From Alphaproteobacteria bacterium (GTDB taxonomy: Bacteria > Pseudomonadota > Alphaproteobacteria > Micropepsales > Micropepsaceae), in NCBI GenBank assembly GCA_015654635.1, contig JAATGP010000010.1, positions 1 through 39,233 of the forward strand: a stretch of DNA of 39,233 nt, written 5' to 3'. The position numbers and the translations under genes are program-made. Below the pieces are notes generated by a model. That model saw nothing but the letters and a program-made list of their open reading frames with translations, was not told where the DNA came from and did no database searches. Below, piece by piece: positions 32,383 to 39,233 of this stretch; the first letter of the stretch is position 1, and each line of letters starts with the position of its first letter.

Positions 32383-34386
32383 ATGGGCATGGCTATCATT
32401 GGGGAGCAGCTTGGGGCGCTTCTGGAATTGTCGCCCGAGCCGATGATTGTTCTGGACCGGGCCTGCATCGTCGTGGCGCTCAATGAGGCGGCGGGCGAAT
32501 TGTTCGGCTATGCCCCCAAGGATCTGATTGGCAAACCGGTCGAGATTCTGTTGCCAGGTTCCTTACTGTCCGCCCATTTGCGCGGGCGCGACCATTTTTG
32601 TGCCAAGCCCAGCCGCCAAGCTCTGGCCGCCAGTACCCGAGTCTGTGCCCGGCACAGCAGCGGTCGCGAAATTCCGGTCGAGGTGACGCTTGGCCCGCAG
32701 GGCACGGGCGACGCCTTTCATCTCGTCTGCAGCCTTCACGACATAAGCAAGCGCGCCGCCGTGGAAGATCACTTGCGCCGTGGCAATGAAGACCTCAGCC
32801 GCCGCATTCTCGCTGCCGCTGCCGATGCCCGCCGCGCCAACGAGCATTTCAAGCTGGTCCTCAAACATGCGCCGGTTTCTATCGCCCTGCTCGACCGGCA
32901 GATGCGCTACCTTATCGTCTCCGATTATTGGCTTGCGGCCCACGATTTCGAGGATCGCGATGTCCACGGCCTCAGCCATTACGACGTGCTGTCCTGTATC
33001 CCCGAGCATTGGAAGGAAGAGCATCGCCGCTGTCTTGCAGGCGAAGCCGTGCACAACGACGAGGATTGTTACACGACCCATGCCGGCCAGACCAAATGGC
33101 TGCGCCGCGAAATCATTCCCTGGCGCACCGGAGATGGCAAAATAGGCGGCGTACTGCTTTTCGGGGAAGACATCACGGCCCGCAAGGAGGCCGAATTGGC
33201 ACTCCACAAAAGCTATTCCGAACTTGAACAGCGCGTCGCCGACCGCACCGCCGATCTCGCCGCCTTGAAGGACCAAGCCGACCGCGCCAATGCGCAGAAA
33301 TCCTGGTTCGTAGCGGCGGCAAGTCACGATTTGCGCCAGCCATTGCAAGCCTCGCTCGCCTACCTCTCGGTACTGGGGCGCAAGAGCGGCAGTCCCGAAC
33401 TGGAAGAGCTTAGCAACAAAGCGCGCCAGCCGCTCAAAGCCATGAGCGACATTCTCGATGTCCTGCTCGACATTTCCGATATCGAAAGCGGACACGTCCT
33501 GCCGCGTCATCAGGATTTTTTGATCGGCGAGATGATTTTCCGCGTGGTGGCAAATGCCCAGCATCAGGCTTCCGAAAAGGGCCTGCGCCTGTCCTATTTG
33601 CCCACCGACATCGCCGTGCGCAGCGATCCCAAATTGCTGGAGCGCGTCGTCACCAATTTCGTCACCAACGCGATCCGCTATACCGACAAAGGCTTGATCG
33701 GCATTGATTGCCAGCAGTCGGATGACAAGGTTTGCCTCTCTATCACCGACACCGGCATCGGCATTCCGCCAGAAGCGGTCGGGACGATCTTTGAGGACCA
33801 TGTTCAACTCGGCAACCCCGCCCGCGACCGGCGCAAAGGCTTGGGGCTGGGCCTCTCCATCGCCAAGCGCATCGCCGACAATCTGGGTCACCGCATTTCG
33901 GTCGCCTCCGAACTCGGCCGCGGCTCGTCCTTCACCATCAAGCTGCCGCCAGCGCAGGGAGGGTGTGAGCGCGCCTGCGTGGCCGCCCCGTCTGCCGTGC
34001 CCGCCGCCGCCCGAAGCAATCCCATCGTGCTTCTGATCGACGACGACCAGGACGTCGCCGACGCCCTGCAGATGCTGCTGCAGTCCTACGATTTCGAGAC
34101 CTATATGGCGAACGGGCCCGGCCCGGCGATGGCCATCCTGCAAGCGGGTCTGACCCCGGGGCTGGTGCTCTGTGACTACCGCATGCCCGGCAGCAACGGC
34201 CTGGAAGTGATCCGCAACATCCGCCGCCATCTCAACACCGATGTCGCCAGCGTGCTGCTCACCGGCGATACCGGCATTCAGGCGATCCCGAGCGACATCG
34301 CCAATTGCGCCCTGGTGCATAAGCCGGTGGATGTGGATACCTTCTTCGCCGCGCTGGCGACGCTGGAGGGCATGGCCATCCCCTAA
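32383..34386 (+). CDS. Cytoplasmic PAS-PAS hybrid histidine kinase with receiver
   Basis: A 667-residue hybrid sensor kinase with no transmembrane segments. Order: PAS domain (about 10-125; MIVLDRACIVVALNEAAGELFGY), second PAS with PAC (about 155-270), a coiled coil, HisKA with phospho-His at residue 315 (SHDLRQPLQA), HATPase (N box NFVTNAIRY; DTGIGIPPE; GLGLGLSIA), and a C-terminal receiver with acidic pocket IDDDQD, phospho-acceptor Asp598 (CDYRMPG) and Lys647 (HKPVD). All key residues are present. The SHDLRQPLQ form belongs to a subgroup of soluble hybrid kinases. The signal and the output partner are unknown; no response regulator lies next to it. Polyphosphate kinase follows 87 bases downstream. 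Confidence 0.9.
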   Translation: MGMAIIGEQLGALLELSPEPMIVLDRACIVVALNEAAGELFGYAPKDLIGKPVEILLPGSLLSAHLRGRDHFCAKPSRQALAASTRVCARHSSGREIPVEVTLGPQGTGDAFHLVCSLHDISKRAAVEDHLRRGNEDLSRRILAAAADARRANEHFKLVLKHAPVSIALLDRQMRYLIVSDYWLAAHDFEDRDVHGLSHYDVLSCIPEHWKEEHRRCLAGEAVHNDEDCYTTHAGQTKWLRREIIPWRTGDGKIGGVLLFGEDITARKEAELALHKSYSELEQRVADRTADLAALKDQADRANAQKSWFVAAASHDLRQPLQASLAYLSVLGRKSGSPELEELSNKARQPLKAMSDILDVLLDISDIESGHVLPRHQDFLIGEMIFRVVANAQHQASEKGLRLSYLPTDIAVRSDPKLLERVVTNFVTNAIRYTDKGLIGIDCQQSDDKVCLSITDTGIGIPPEAVGTIFEDHVQLGNPARDRRKGLGLGLSIAKRIADNLGHRISVASELGRGSSFTIKLPPAQGGCERACVAAPSAVPAAARSNPIVLLIDDDQDVADALQMLLQSYDFETYMANGPGPAMAILQAGLTPGLVLCDYRMPGSNGLEVIRNIRRHLNTDVASVLLTGDTGIQAIPSDIANCALVHKPVDVDTFFAALATLEGMAIP

Positions 34387-34473
34387 ATGGCTCATCCCCC
34401 GAGGCGCCGTTAACCCCGTATTGGCGGCAAAGGCGCATGCTGGCATGGTAAGACGCGCCGGGAAGGGTATTCG

Positions 34474-35373
34474 ATGAGCGGGCACAATCATCTGCACCAT
34501 GTCAAAATCGGCGGCGAAATCCTGCGCAATGCCGAAGAGCGCGCCCGCGTCGAGAAGAACTGGCATATCCTCGGCGACGCCAAGCCGCCCAGAGCCCCGC
34601 GGGGCAAAAAATACCGCTATGTCGACGAACTGGCGCGGCTGCAATTTGAACTTTTGAAATTGCAGGAATGGGTCCGCCTCGAAGGTCTCAAAGTCGTGGT
34701 GCTGTTCGAAGGGCGCGATGCGGCGGGCAAAGGCGGTGTCATCAAGCGCATTTCCGAATGCCTCAACCCGCGCTCCTGCCGCGTCGTGGCATTGGCGACG
34801 CCCACCGAAAAAGAGCGCGGCCAATGGTATTTCCAGCGCTACGTTGCCCAGCTTCCGGCCAAAGGCGAGATCGTTCTGTTCGACCGCTCCTGGTACAATC
34901 GCACCGGCGTCGAGCATGTCATGGGCTTTTGCAGCAAAGACGAATACAAGGAATTCCTGCGCGCCTGTCCGCTGTTCGAGGAAATGCTGGTGCGCTCCGG
35001 CATCATATTGATCAAATATTGGTTCAGCGTGAACGATGAAGAGCAGGAAAAGCGCTTCCTCGAACGCATGAAAAATCCCATCAAACGCTGGAAGCTCTCG
35101 CCCATGGATGTCGAAAGCCGCGAGCGCTGGGTGGAGTATTCCAAAGCCAAAGACGTGATGCTGAAGCATACCGACAAAAGGCTGACGCCCTGGTACATCG
35201 TCAATGCCGACAACAAGAAGAAGGCGCGGCTCAACTGCATCGCCCATTTCCTGCGGCAAATTCCGTATAAGGATTTAACCCCGGTGCAGATCGACCTGCC
35301 CGAACGCCAGCCCGATAGCGGCTACAAACGTCCGAAAAAGTCGAGCCAGCACTGGGTGCCAGAGCGGTATTAA
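34474..35373 (+). CDS. ppk2: Polyphosphate kinase 2 (class I)
   Basis: PPK2 enzymes move phosphate between polyphosphate and nucleoside diphosphates, usually making GTP or ATP from the polymer. The 299-residue product has Walker A GRDAAGKGG near residue 80, the lid-region pair with PTEKERGQWYFQRY, Walker B DRSWYNR, and RWKLSPMDVESRERW, all of PPK2. The single domain and length fit class I. GGGAAGGG lies before the ATG. It follows the hybrid kinase on the same strand and may share its transcript. Its end is four bases from the end of convergent gmk. Confidence 0.93.
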   Translation: MSGHNHLHHVKIGGEILRNAEERARVEKNWHILGDAKPPRAPRGKKYRYVDELARLQFELLKLQEWVRLEGLKVVVLFEGRDAAGKGGVIKRISECLNPRSCRVVALATPTEKERGQWYFQRYVAQLPAKGEIVLFDRSWYNRTGVEHVMGFCSKDEYKEFLRACPLFEEMLVRSGIILIKYWFSVNDEEQEKRFLERMKNPIKRWKLSPMDVESRERWVEYSKAKDVMLKHTDKRLTPWYIVNADNKKKARLNCIAHFLRQIPYKDLTPVQIDLPERQPDSGYKRPKKSSQHWVPERY

Positions 35374-35377
35374 GCTC

Positions 35378-36013
35378 CTACTCCCCCCGCACCAGCGTCT
35401 CGGCGAAGCCGGGTAATCCCGGCTGGCGCAGGCGTTTCAAGCGCTCAGCCTGCAGAATATGGGCGAGTTTTCCCTGCGCCGCTTCCAGCGTGTCGTTGAC
35501 GATGACATAATCGTATTCGGCCCAATGGCTGATCTCGTCGGCGGCTTTGGCCATGCGCTTGGCGATGACATCGGGCGGGTCTTCGGCGCGGCCGAGCAGA
35601 CGCCGCTCCAGTTCCTCGCGCGACGGCGGCAGAATAAAAACACTCACCATGTCGGCGCGCGCCTGGGCACCCACCTGCTGGGTGCCTTGCCAGTCGATGT
35701 CGAACAGCACATCGAAGCCGCTGGCCAGAGCCTCAAACACCGGCTTCTTCGGGGTGCCATAGTGATTGCCGAAAACCACCGCATGTTCGAGGAAATCCCC
35801 CGCAGCAATCATGGCGTTAAAGGCTTCCACGCCGAGGAAGAAATAATCCTTGCCCTCGACCTCGCCGGGCCGCGGCGGCCGCGTTGTGGCCGAGACGCTC
35901 ATCACGATGTCCGGCTGCTGCTGCAACAGCCAGCGCGACAACGTCGTCTTGCCCGCCCCCGAAGGCGACGACAGCACCAGCATCAAACCGCGGCGTTGAA
36001 TATCAACAGTCAT
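35378..36013 (-). CDS. gmk: Guanylate kinase
   Basis: Gmk phosphorylates GMP to GDP, linking the purine pathway to GTP. The 211-residue product has RRGLMLVLSSPSGAGKTTL (P-loop), SVSATTRPPRPGEVEGKDY (GMP-binding segment), and VLFDIDWQGTQQV. The start at 36013 was chosen; the open frame extends to 36133 only through a repeat. It ends the minus-strand fabF-mltG-yicC-gmk run, with a 100-base structured repeat between yicC and it. Confidence 0.95.
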   Translation of the reverse strand: MTVDIQRRGLMLVLSSPSGAGKTTLSRWLLQQQPDIVMSVSATTRPPRPGEVEGKDYFFLGVEAFNAMIAAGDFLEHAVVFGNHYGTPKKPVFEALASGFDVLFDIDWQGTQQVGAQARADMVSVFILPPSREELERRLLGRAEDPPDVIAKRMAKAADEISHWAEYDYVIVNDTLEAAQGKLAHILQAERLKRLRQPGLPGFAETLVRGE

Positions 36014-36033
36014 GCTACCGGCTTTCCCCTCAC

Positions 36034-36132
36034 TGTCATGGCCGGGCTTGACCCGGCCATCCAGCGGTCGCGTGTCCACGCGACCATTGAATCTCGCACC
36101 AGCTGGATGGCCCGCTGCTGCGGGCCATGACA
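36034..36132. repeat. Cloverleaf-like palindromic repeat
   Basis: Outer arms TGTCATGGCC (36034-36043) and GGCCATGACA (36123-36132) enclose further pairs: GGTCGCGTG/CACGCGACC (36066-36074/36077-36085), CATCCAGC/GCTGGATG (36058-36065/36112-36119), GGCCGGG/CCCGGCC on the left and GGCCCGC/GCGGGCC on the right. Similar GTCATGGCCGGGC sequences are widespread intergenic repeats in alphaproteobacteria. It fills nearly all of the yicC-gmk gap. Confidence 0.7.
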
Positions 36133-36137
36133 ATGCA

Positions 36138-37025
36138 TCATTCTACGTTCGCCAATTGCTCGCGGAACTGATCGATCGCGGTTTTCAGATCGAGCCCAAT
36201 GCGGGTCAGTTCGATATCGGTCGATTTGGAACACAGCGTATTGGCTTCGCGGTTGAATTCCTGCGCCAGGAAATCGAGCCGCCGACCCACCGCATCGCCC
36301 TGCGCCAAAAGCCGCCGCGCTTCGGAGACATGCGCCGTCAACCGGTCAAGCTCTTCGCGAATATCGGCTTTGGTGGCGAGCATGGCGATTTCGAGTTCCA
36401 GCCGCTCCGCAGAGACCGCGCCCGGTGCCAGCAGGTCGGCAATCTGTTGCCGCAGCCGTTCCTGGATCGCGGCGGGCTGGGTGGCGGCGGCAAGACCTGC
36501 AGCCGTCGTCAGCCGGGCGATCTCGTCGATCTGACCGCCGACGATCACCGCGAGCTTGGCGCCTTCACCGCCTCGCGCCGCGGCCAGGGCGTCGAAACAG
36601 GCCGCCAAGGTGGTCAGGATCGCAGCATCGCGCGCCGCCAGTTCGGCGGCATCGGCGATGAAGCCTTCGTCCTGCACCAGCACGCCTTTGAGTGCGAGCA
36701 GCCCATCGACCCGCGCCGGAGGCAGACCGGTTTCCGCCGCCACTTCTTTGGCGATCTTAACAGCGGTGGCCAGCGCCACGGCATCGACCCGGATGCCCCG
36801 CGCGCCCAGCCCGGCATCGAAGGTGAAGCTTGCCTGGATGTTGCCGCGCTTGAAACGGCTGCTGGCCAGCGCCCTGGCGCCAGGCTCGATGCTCTCAAAG
36901 CCGGGCGGCAAACGCAGGCGCAGTTCCAGACTGCGGCCATTGACGCTACGGGCTTCCCAGCGCCAGCGCGCGCTCTCGCGCCCACCCTGGCCTTCGGCAA
37001 AACCGGTCATACTGACGAGAGGCAT
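36138..37025 (-). CDS. yicC: YicC-family endoribonuclease
   Basis: A 295-residue YicC protein, recently described in E. coli as an endoribonuclease acting on small RNAs. It starts PLVSMTGFAEGQGG, continues RWEARSVNGRSLELRLRLP with the conserved Asn-Gly-Arg, and ends with the DUF1732 tail LDFLAQEFNREANTLCSKS followed by an amphipathic helix. ATG at 37025. In alphaproteobacteria it lies between mltG and gmk, as here. Its stop is six bases from the cloverleaf-like repeat. Confidence 0.92.
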   Translation of the reverse strand: MPLVSMTGFAEGQGGRESARWRWEARSVNGRSLELRLRLPPGFESIEPGARALASSRFKRGNIQASFTFDAGLGARGIRVDAVALATAVKIAKEVAAETGLPPARVDGLLALKGVLVQDEGFIADAAELAARDAAILTTLAACFDALAAARGGEGAKLAVIVGGQIDEIARLTTAAGLAAATQPAAIQERLRQQIADLLAPGAVSAERLELEIAMLATKADIREELDRLTAHVSEARRLLAQGDAVGRRLDFLAQEFNREANTLCSKSTDIELTRIGLDLKTAIDQFREQLANVE

Positions 37026-37099
37026 CGGCGACTCCGCGAAATTTGCGGGACCTTACAGCCGCGCCCAAGCCCTGTCATCCTGGGTGGGCAAACCACTAT

Positions 37100-37327
37100 T
37101 GTCATTCCCGGCTGAGCGTGGTCCGCACCGCGATCGCGCGAAGGGAAGGGAACCCAGGTAGCGACGCAAAAAAGCTGTTCGCGAGAAGTACCGGTTCTTC
37201 TCCGCGTCTCCGCGTGCCAATCTTGTTTTTGCCCGTATTGCTGCGGCGGAGCAGACGTGACGACCTGGGTTCCCTTCCCCTCCCATCCACCGCGCTACGC
37301 GCTATGGAGGGTCGGCCGGGAATGACA
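37100..37327. repeat. Nested inverted-repeat element, copy 2
   Basis: Outer arms TGTCATTCCCGGC (37100-37112) and GCCGGGAATGACA (37315-37327) are perfect; inner arms GGGAAGGGAACCCAGGT (37143-37159) and ACCTGGGTTCCCTTCCC (37263-37279) are perfect. Same design as 22591-22785, with a longer centre. It fills the gap between mltG and yicC. No gene seen in it. Confidence 0.75.
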
Positions 37328-37331
37328 GAAA

Positions 37332-38306
37332 TTAACGCCCTTCGCCGATGTGAATCTTCCGCCAGGCGGCGACATGCTTGGTCTGTTCTTCCACGGTTTC
37401 CGCGAAGACATGACCGCCACTGCCGTCGGCAACAAAATAGAGGTCCTTGCTGTCGAGGGGATTGAGCACGGCGGCGATGGCGTCCTTGCCGGGATTGCAG
37501 ATGGGTTCTGGCGGCAAGGCCGGGATCACATAGGTGTTGTAGGGCGTGGTGGCCTCGATCTCGCTTTTGTTGATGCGGCGGCCAATGGGATAGCCTTTGG
37601 TGATGCCGTAAATAATCGTGGGATCGGATTGCAGTTTCATGCCCAGGCGCAAGCGGTTCATGAACACCGCCGCGATATGCGCCCGCTCGCTTGGAATGCC
37701 GGTTTCCTTCTCCACGATGGAGGCCAGCACCAGCGCTTCTTCCTTGGATTTGAGCGGCAGAGTCTCGGCCCGGCGCTCCCACAACGCATCGACGACCGCT
37801 TCTTGCGCCGCTTTCATTTTGGCAATCAGATGGGCGCGGGTTTCGCCGCGCTGGAAGAGATAGGTCTCGGGCAACAGGCTGCCTTCGGCGGGCACCGGCC
37901 CGGCATCGCCCTTCAGCACCGGATCGGCTTTGATGATGTCATAGGCCATCTGGCTGGTCAGCCCTTCGGCCAGCGTCACCTTGTGCTGGATGGATTTTCC
38001 GGCGGCCAGAATATCCATGATCTGGTGCATCGAGGCGTGGCTGGGGATGGCGTATTCGCCGGCCTTCAGGGCTTTGGGCGAGAGCACATGCACGCCGATC
38101 TCGAAGACTTCGCCGCGCAGAACAACACCGGCCTGCTTCAGCGTTTCGGCAATACCGTGCGTGCCCGAGCCGGGTTTGATGATGACAACCGTCTCGCTGC
38201 CTTGTGGCGCTGCCGGGCCGGGGGCGTTGAAAGCCGCGTAGCCCCATTCCAAAACGCCCGCGATCAGAATCGCGACAACAATCACGGTAGCGAGAAAATT
38301 CTTCAC
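37332..38306 (-). CDS. mltG: Endolytic murein transglycosylase
   Basis: MltG cuts growing peptidoglycan strands inside the chain and sets their length, anchored in the inner membrane. The 324-residue product has one N-terminal membrane segment (NFLATVIVVAILIAGVLEWG), a LysM-like region and the YceG catalytic domain with the active Glu in ASIVEKETG, then DPTIIYGI and the end motif LPPEPICNPG. The start is GTG at 38306, preceded by GGGGGC. It lies 43 bases after fabF on the same strand. Confidence 0.94.
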   Translation of the reverse strand: MKNFLATVIVVAILIAGVLEWGYAAFNAPGPAAPQGSETVVIIKPGSGTHGIAETLKQAGVVLRGEVFEIGVHVLSPKALKAGEYAIPSHASMHQIMDILAAGKSIQHKVTLAEGLTSQMAYDIIKADPVLKGDAGPVPAEGSLLPETYLFQRGETRAHLIAKMKAAQEAVVDALWERRAETLPLKSKEEALVLASIVEKETGIPSERAHIAAVFMNRLRLGMKLQSDPTIIYGITKGYPIGRRINKSEIEATTPYNTYVIPALPPEPICNPGKDAIAAVLNPLDSKDLYFVADGSGGHVFAETVEEQTKHVAAWRKIHIGEGR

Positions 38307-38349
38307 GAGGCGCCCCCTATTGGTTATGCAACGGGCGCGCGCCCCGCGT

Positions 38350-39233
38350 TTATTCCGGCCGCGCCAGGATCAGGCAGGCGTTTGTGCCGCCGAAGCCGAA
38401 GGAATTCGACATCGCGACATCGACTTGGCGCCGGATCGCTTCGTGCGGCACGAGATTGATGGCCGTCTCCACTGCGGGATTGTCGAGGTTGATGGTCGGC
38501 GGAATAATACCATCGCGCATCGCCAGGATGCAGAAGATGGCTTCCACCGAACCCGCCGCGCCCAGCAAATGCCCGATCGCGGATTTGGTCGAACTCATCG
38601 CCTTGCCCGGCGCCGCATCCCCCAAGAAGCGTTCGACGGCAGCAAGCTCAATGCCGTCGGCCATCGTCGAGGTGCCGTGGGCATTGATGTAATCGATGTC
38701 GGCGACGGAATAGCCCGAACGCTTCAAAGCCATCTGCATGGCGCGGAAGCCGCCATTGCCGTCTTCGGCCGGGGCGGTGATGTGATAGGCATCGCCCGAC
38801 AGGCCATAGCCTTTGATTTCCGCATAGATCTTGGCGCCGCGCGCCTTGGCGTGCTCGTATTCTTCCAGCATTACCACACCGGCGCCTTCCCCCATAACAA
38901 AGCCGTCGCGATCCCGGTCGTAAGGGCGCGAAGCCTTGGTTGGGTTGTAGTTATTGGCGGTGGAAAGCGCGCGGCAGGCGTTGAAGCCCGCAATGCCGAT
39001 CCGGCAGATCGCGGCTTCCGCCCCGCCCGCCAGCATGAGATCGGCATCGTCGAGTGCGATCAGCCGCGCCGCATCGCCGATAGCATGCGCACCCGTAGCA
39101 CAAGCCGTCACCACCGAATGGTTGGGGCCTTTGAAACCATAACGGATGGAAGCATAGCCCGAGACCAGATTGATGAGCCGGCCCGGAATGAAGAACGGAG
39201 AGACGCGCCGCGGGCCCTTTTCGGCCATCAGCA
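38350..39233 (-). CDS. fabF: Beta-ketoacyl-ACP synthase II, N-terminus outside window
   Basis: FabF condenses malonyl-ACP with acyl-ACP in fatty-acid elongation. The visible 294 residues lack about the first 125. The catalytic Cys is in VTACATGAHAIG, the two His in NAHGTSTMADG and IGHLLGAAGSVE, and the end signature NSFGFGGTN is present. FabF rather than FabB is inferred from the neighbourhood, since acpP-fabF-mltG-yicC-gmk is a usual alphaproteobacterial order, and from sequence feel. The frame is open across the right edge. Confidence 0.94.
   Translation of the reverse strand, partial: LMAEKGPRRVSPFFIPGRLINLVSGYASIRYGFKGPNHSVVTACATGAHAIGDAARLIALDDADLMLAGGAEAAICRIGIAGFNACRALSTANNYNPTKASRPYDRDRDGFVMGEGAGVVMLEEYEHAKARGAKIYAEIKGYGLSGDAYHITAPAEDGNGGFRAMQMALKRSGYSVADIDYINAHGTSTMADGIELAAVERFLGDAAPGKAMSSTKSAIGHLLGAAGSVEAIFCILAMRDGIIPPTINLDNPAVETAINLVPHEAIRRQVDVAMSNSFGFGGTNACLILARPE

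Noticed and set aside
32563..35259. 898-residue open frame antisense to the hybrid kinase and ppk2
   Set aside because: Both sense genes have complete domain signatures; the antisense translation is low-complexity and matches no family.
1..39233. tRNA, rRNA or CRISPR arrays
   Set aside because: No tRNA-like cloverleaf with conserved loops, no rRNA segment and no regularly spaced identical repeats were seen; the cloverleaf-like repeat at 36034-36132 lacks tRNA loop sequences.

Overview
The window is GC-rich chromosomal DNA from an alphaproteobacterium. The evidence is gene order and content: purM-purN; ndk next to a YheS-type ABC-F ATPase; holC near pepA; lptF-lptG-lptD-surA-pdxA-rsmA in one direction meeting gmk-yicC-mltG-fabF in the other. 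Several promoters carry -10 elements of the GCTAAA type known from Caulobacter. A Micropepsales/Rhizomicrobium-like source is only a guess. No rRNA, tRNA or CRISPR array was seen. 

Layout. 1-58 is the N-terminus of an IS5-type transposase cut by the window edge. 59-738 is a long non-coding stretch leading to purM-purN (739-2399), two steps of purine synthesis. A minus-strand pair (short-chain dehydrogenase then a small GIY-YIG-like protein, 2396-3575) is followed by divergent ndk and ABC-F (3720-6110). From about 6.1 to 21.7 kb the content looks accessory: a small membrane protein, a ribbon-helix-helix regulator with an SRPBCC protein, a cysteine-cluster protein, a secreted PSMA-like M28 peptidase, a saccharopine-dehydrogenase-like protein, three regulator/oxidoreductase pairs (MarR with a frameshifted quinone-oxidoreductase gene, LysR with a flavodoxin-fold quinone reductase, HxlR with a short-chain dehydrogenase), a Tat-exported aldo/keto reductase, an OmpW-type porin, an O-acetylhomoserine sulfhydrylase-type enzyme, a small secreted protein and a TPR membrane protein. 

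From 21.8 kb conserved core genes return: holC, a lone parD, pepA, then lptF-lptG-lptD (export of lipopolysaccharide to the outer membrane), surA (folding of outer-membrane proteins such as LptD), pdxA (vitamin B6) and rsmA (16S rRNA dimethylation), mostly joined by overlapping start/stop codons. A hybrid PAS histidine kinase and a polyphosphate kinase 2 lie between rsmA and the opposing fabF-mltG-yicC-gmk run (fatty acid synthesis, peptidoglycan strand termination, an RNase, GMP kinase), which continues past the right edge. 

The most interesting non-coding signals are: (1) a probably leaderless ribbon-helix-helix gene whose promoter holds three GTAC boxes spaced exactly 8 bp; (2) a palindromic motif shared between the purM upstream region and a convergent intergenic region; (3) two copies of a nested inverted-repeat element (22591-22785, 37100-37327), one supplying the last codons of parD; (4) a cloverleaf-like repeat between yicC and gmk; (5) dyads at the divergent promoters of the regulator/oxidoreductase pairs.
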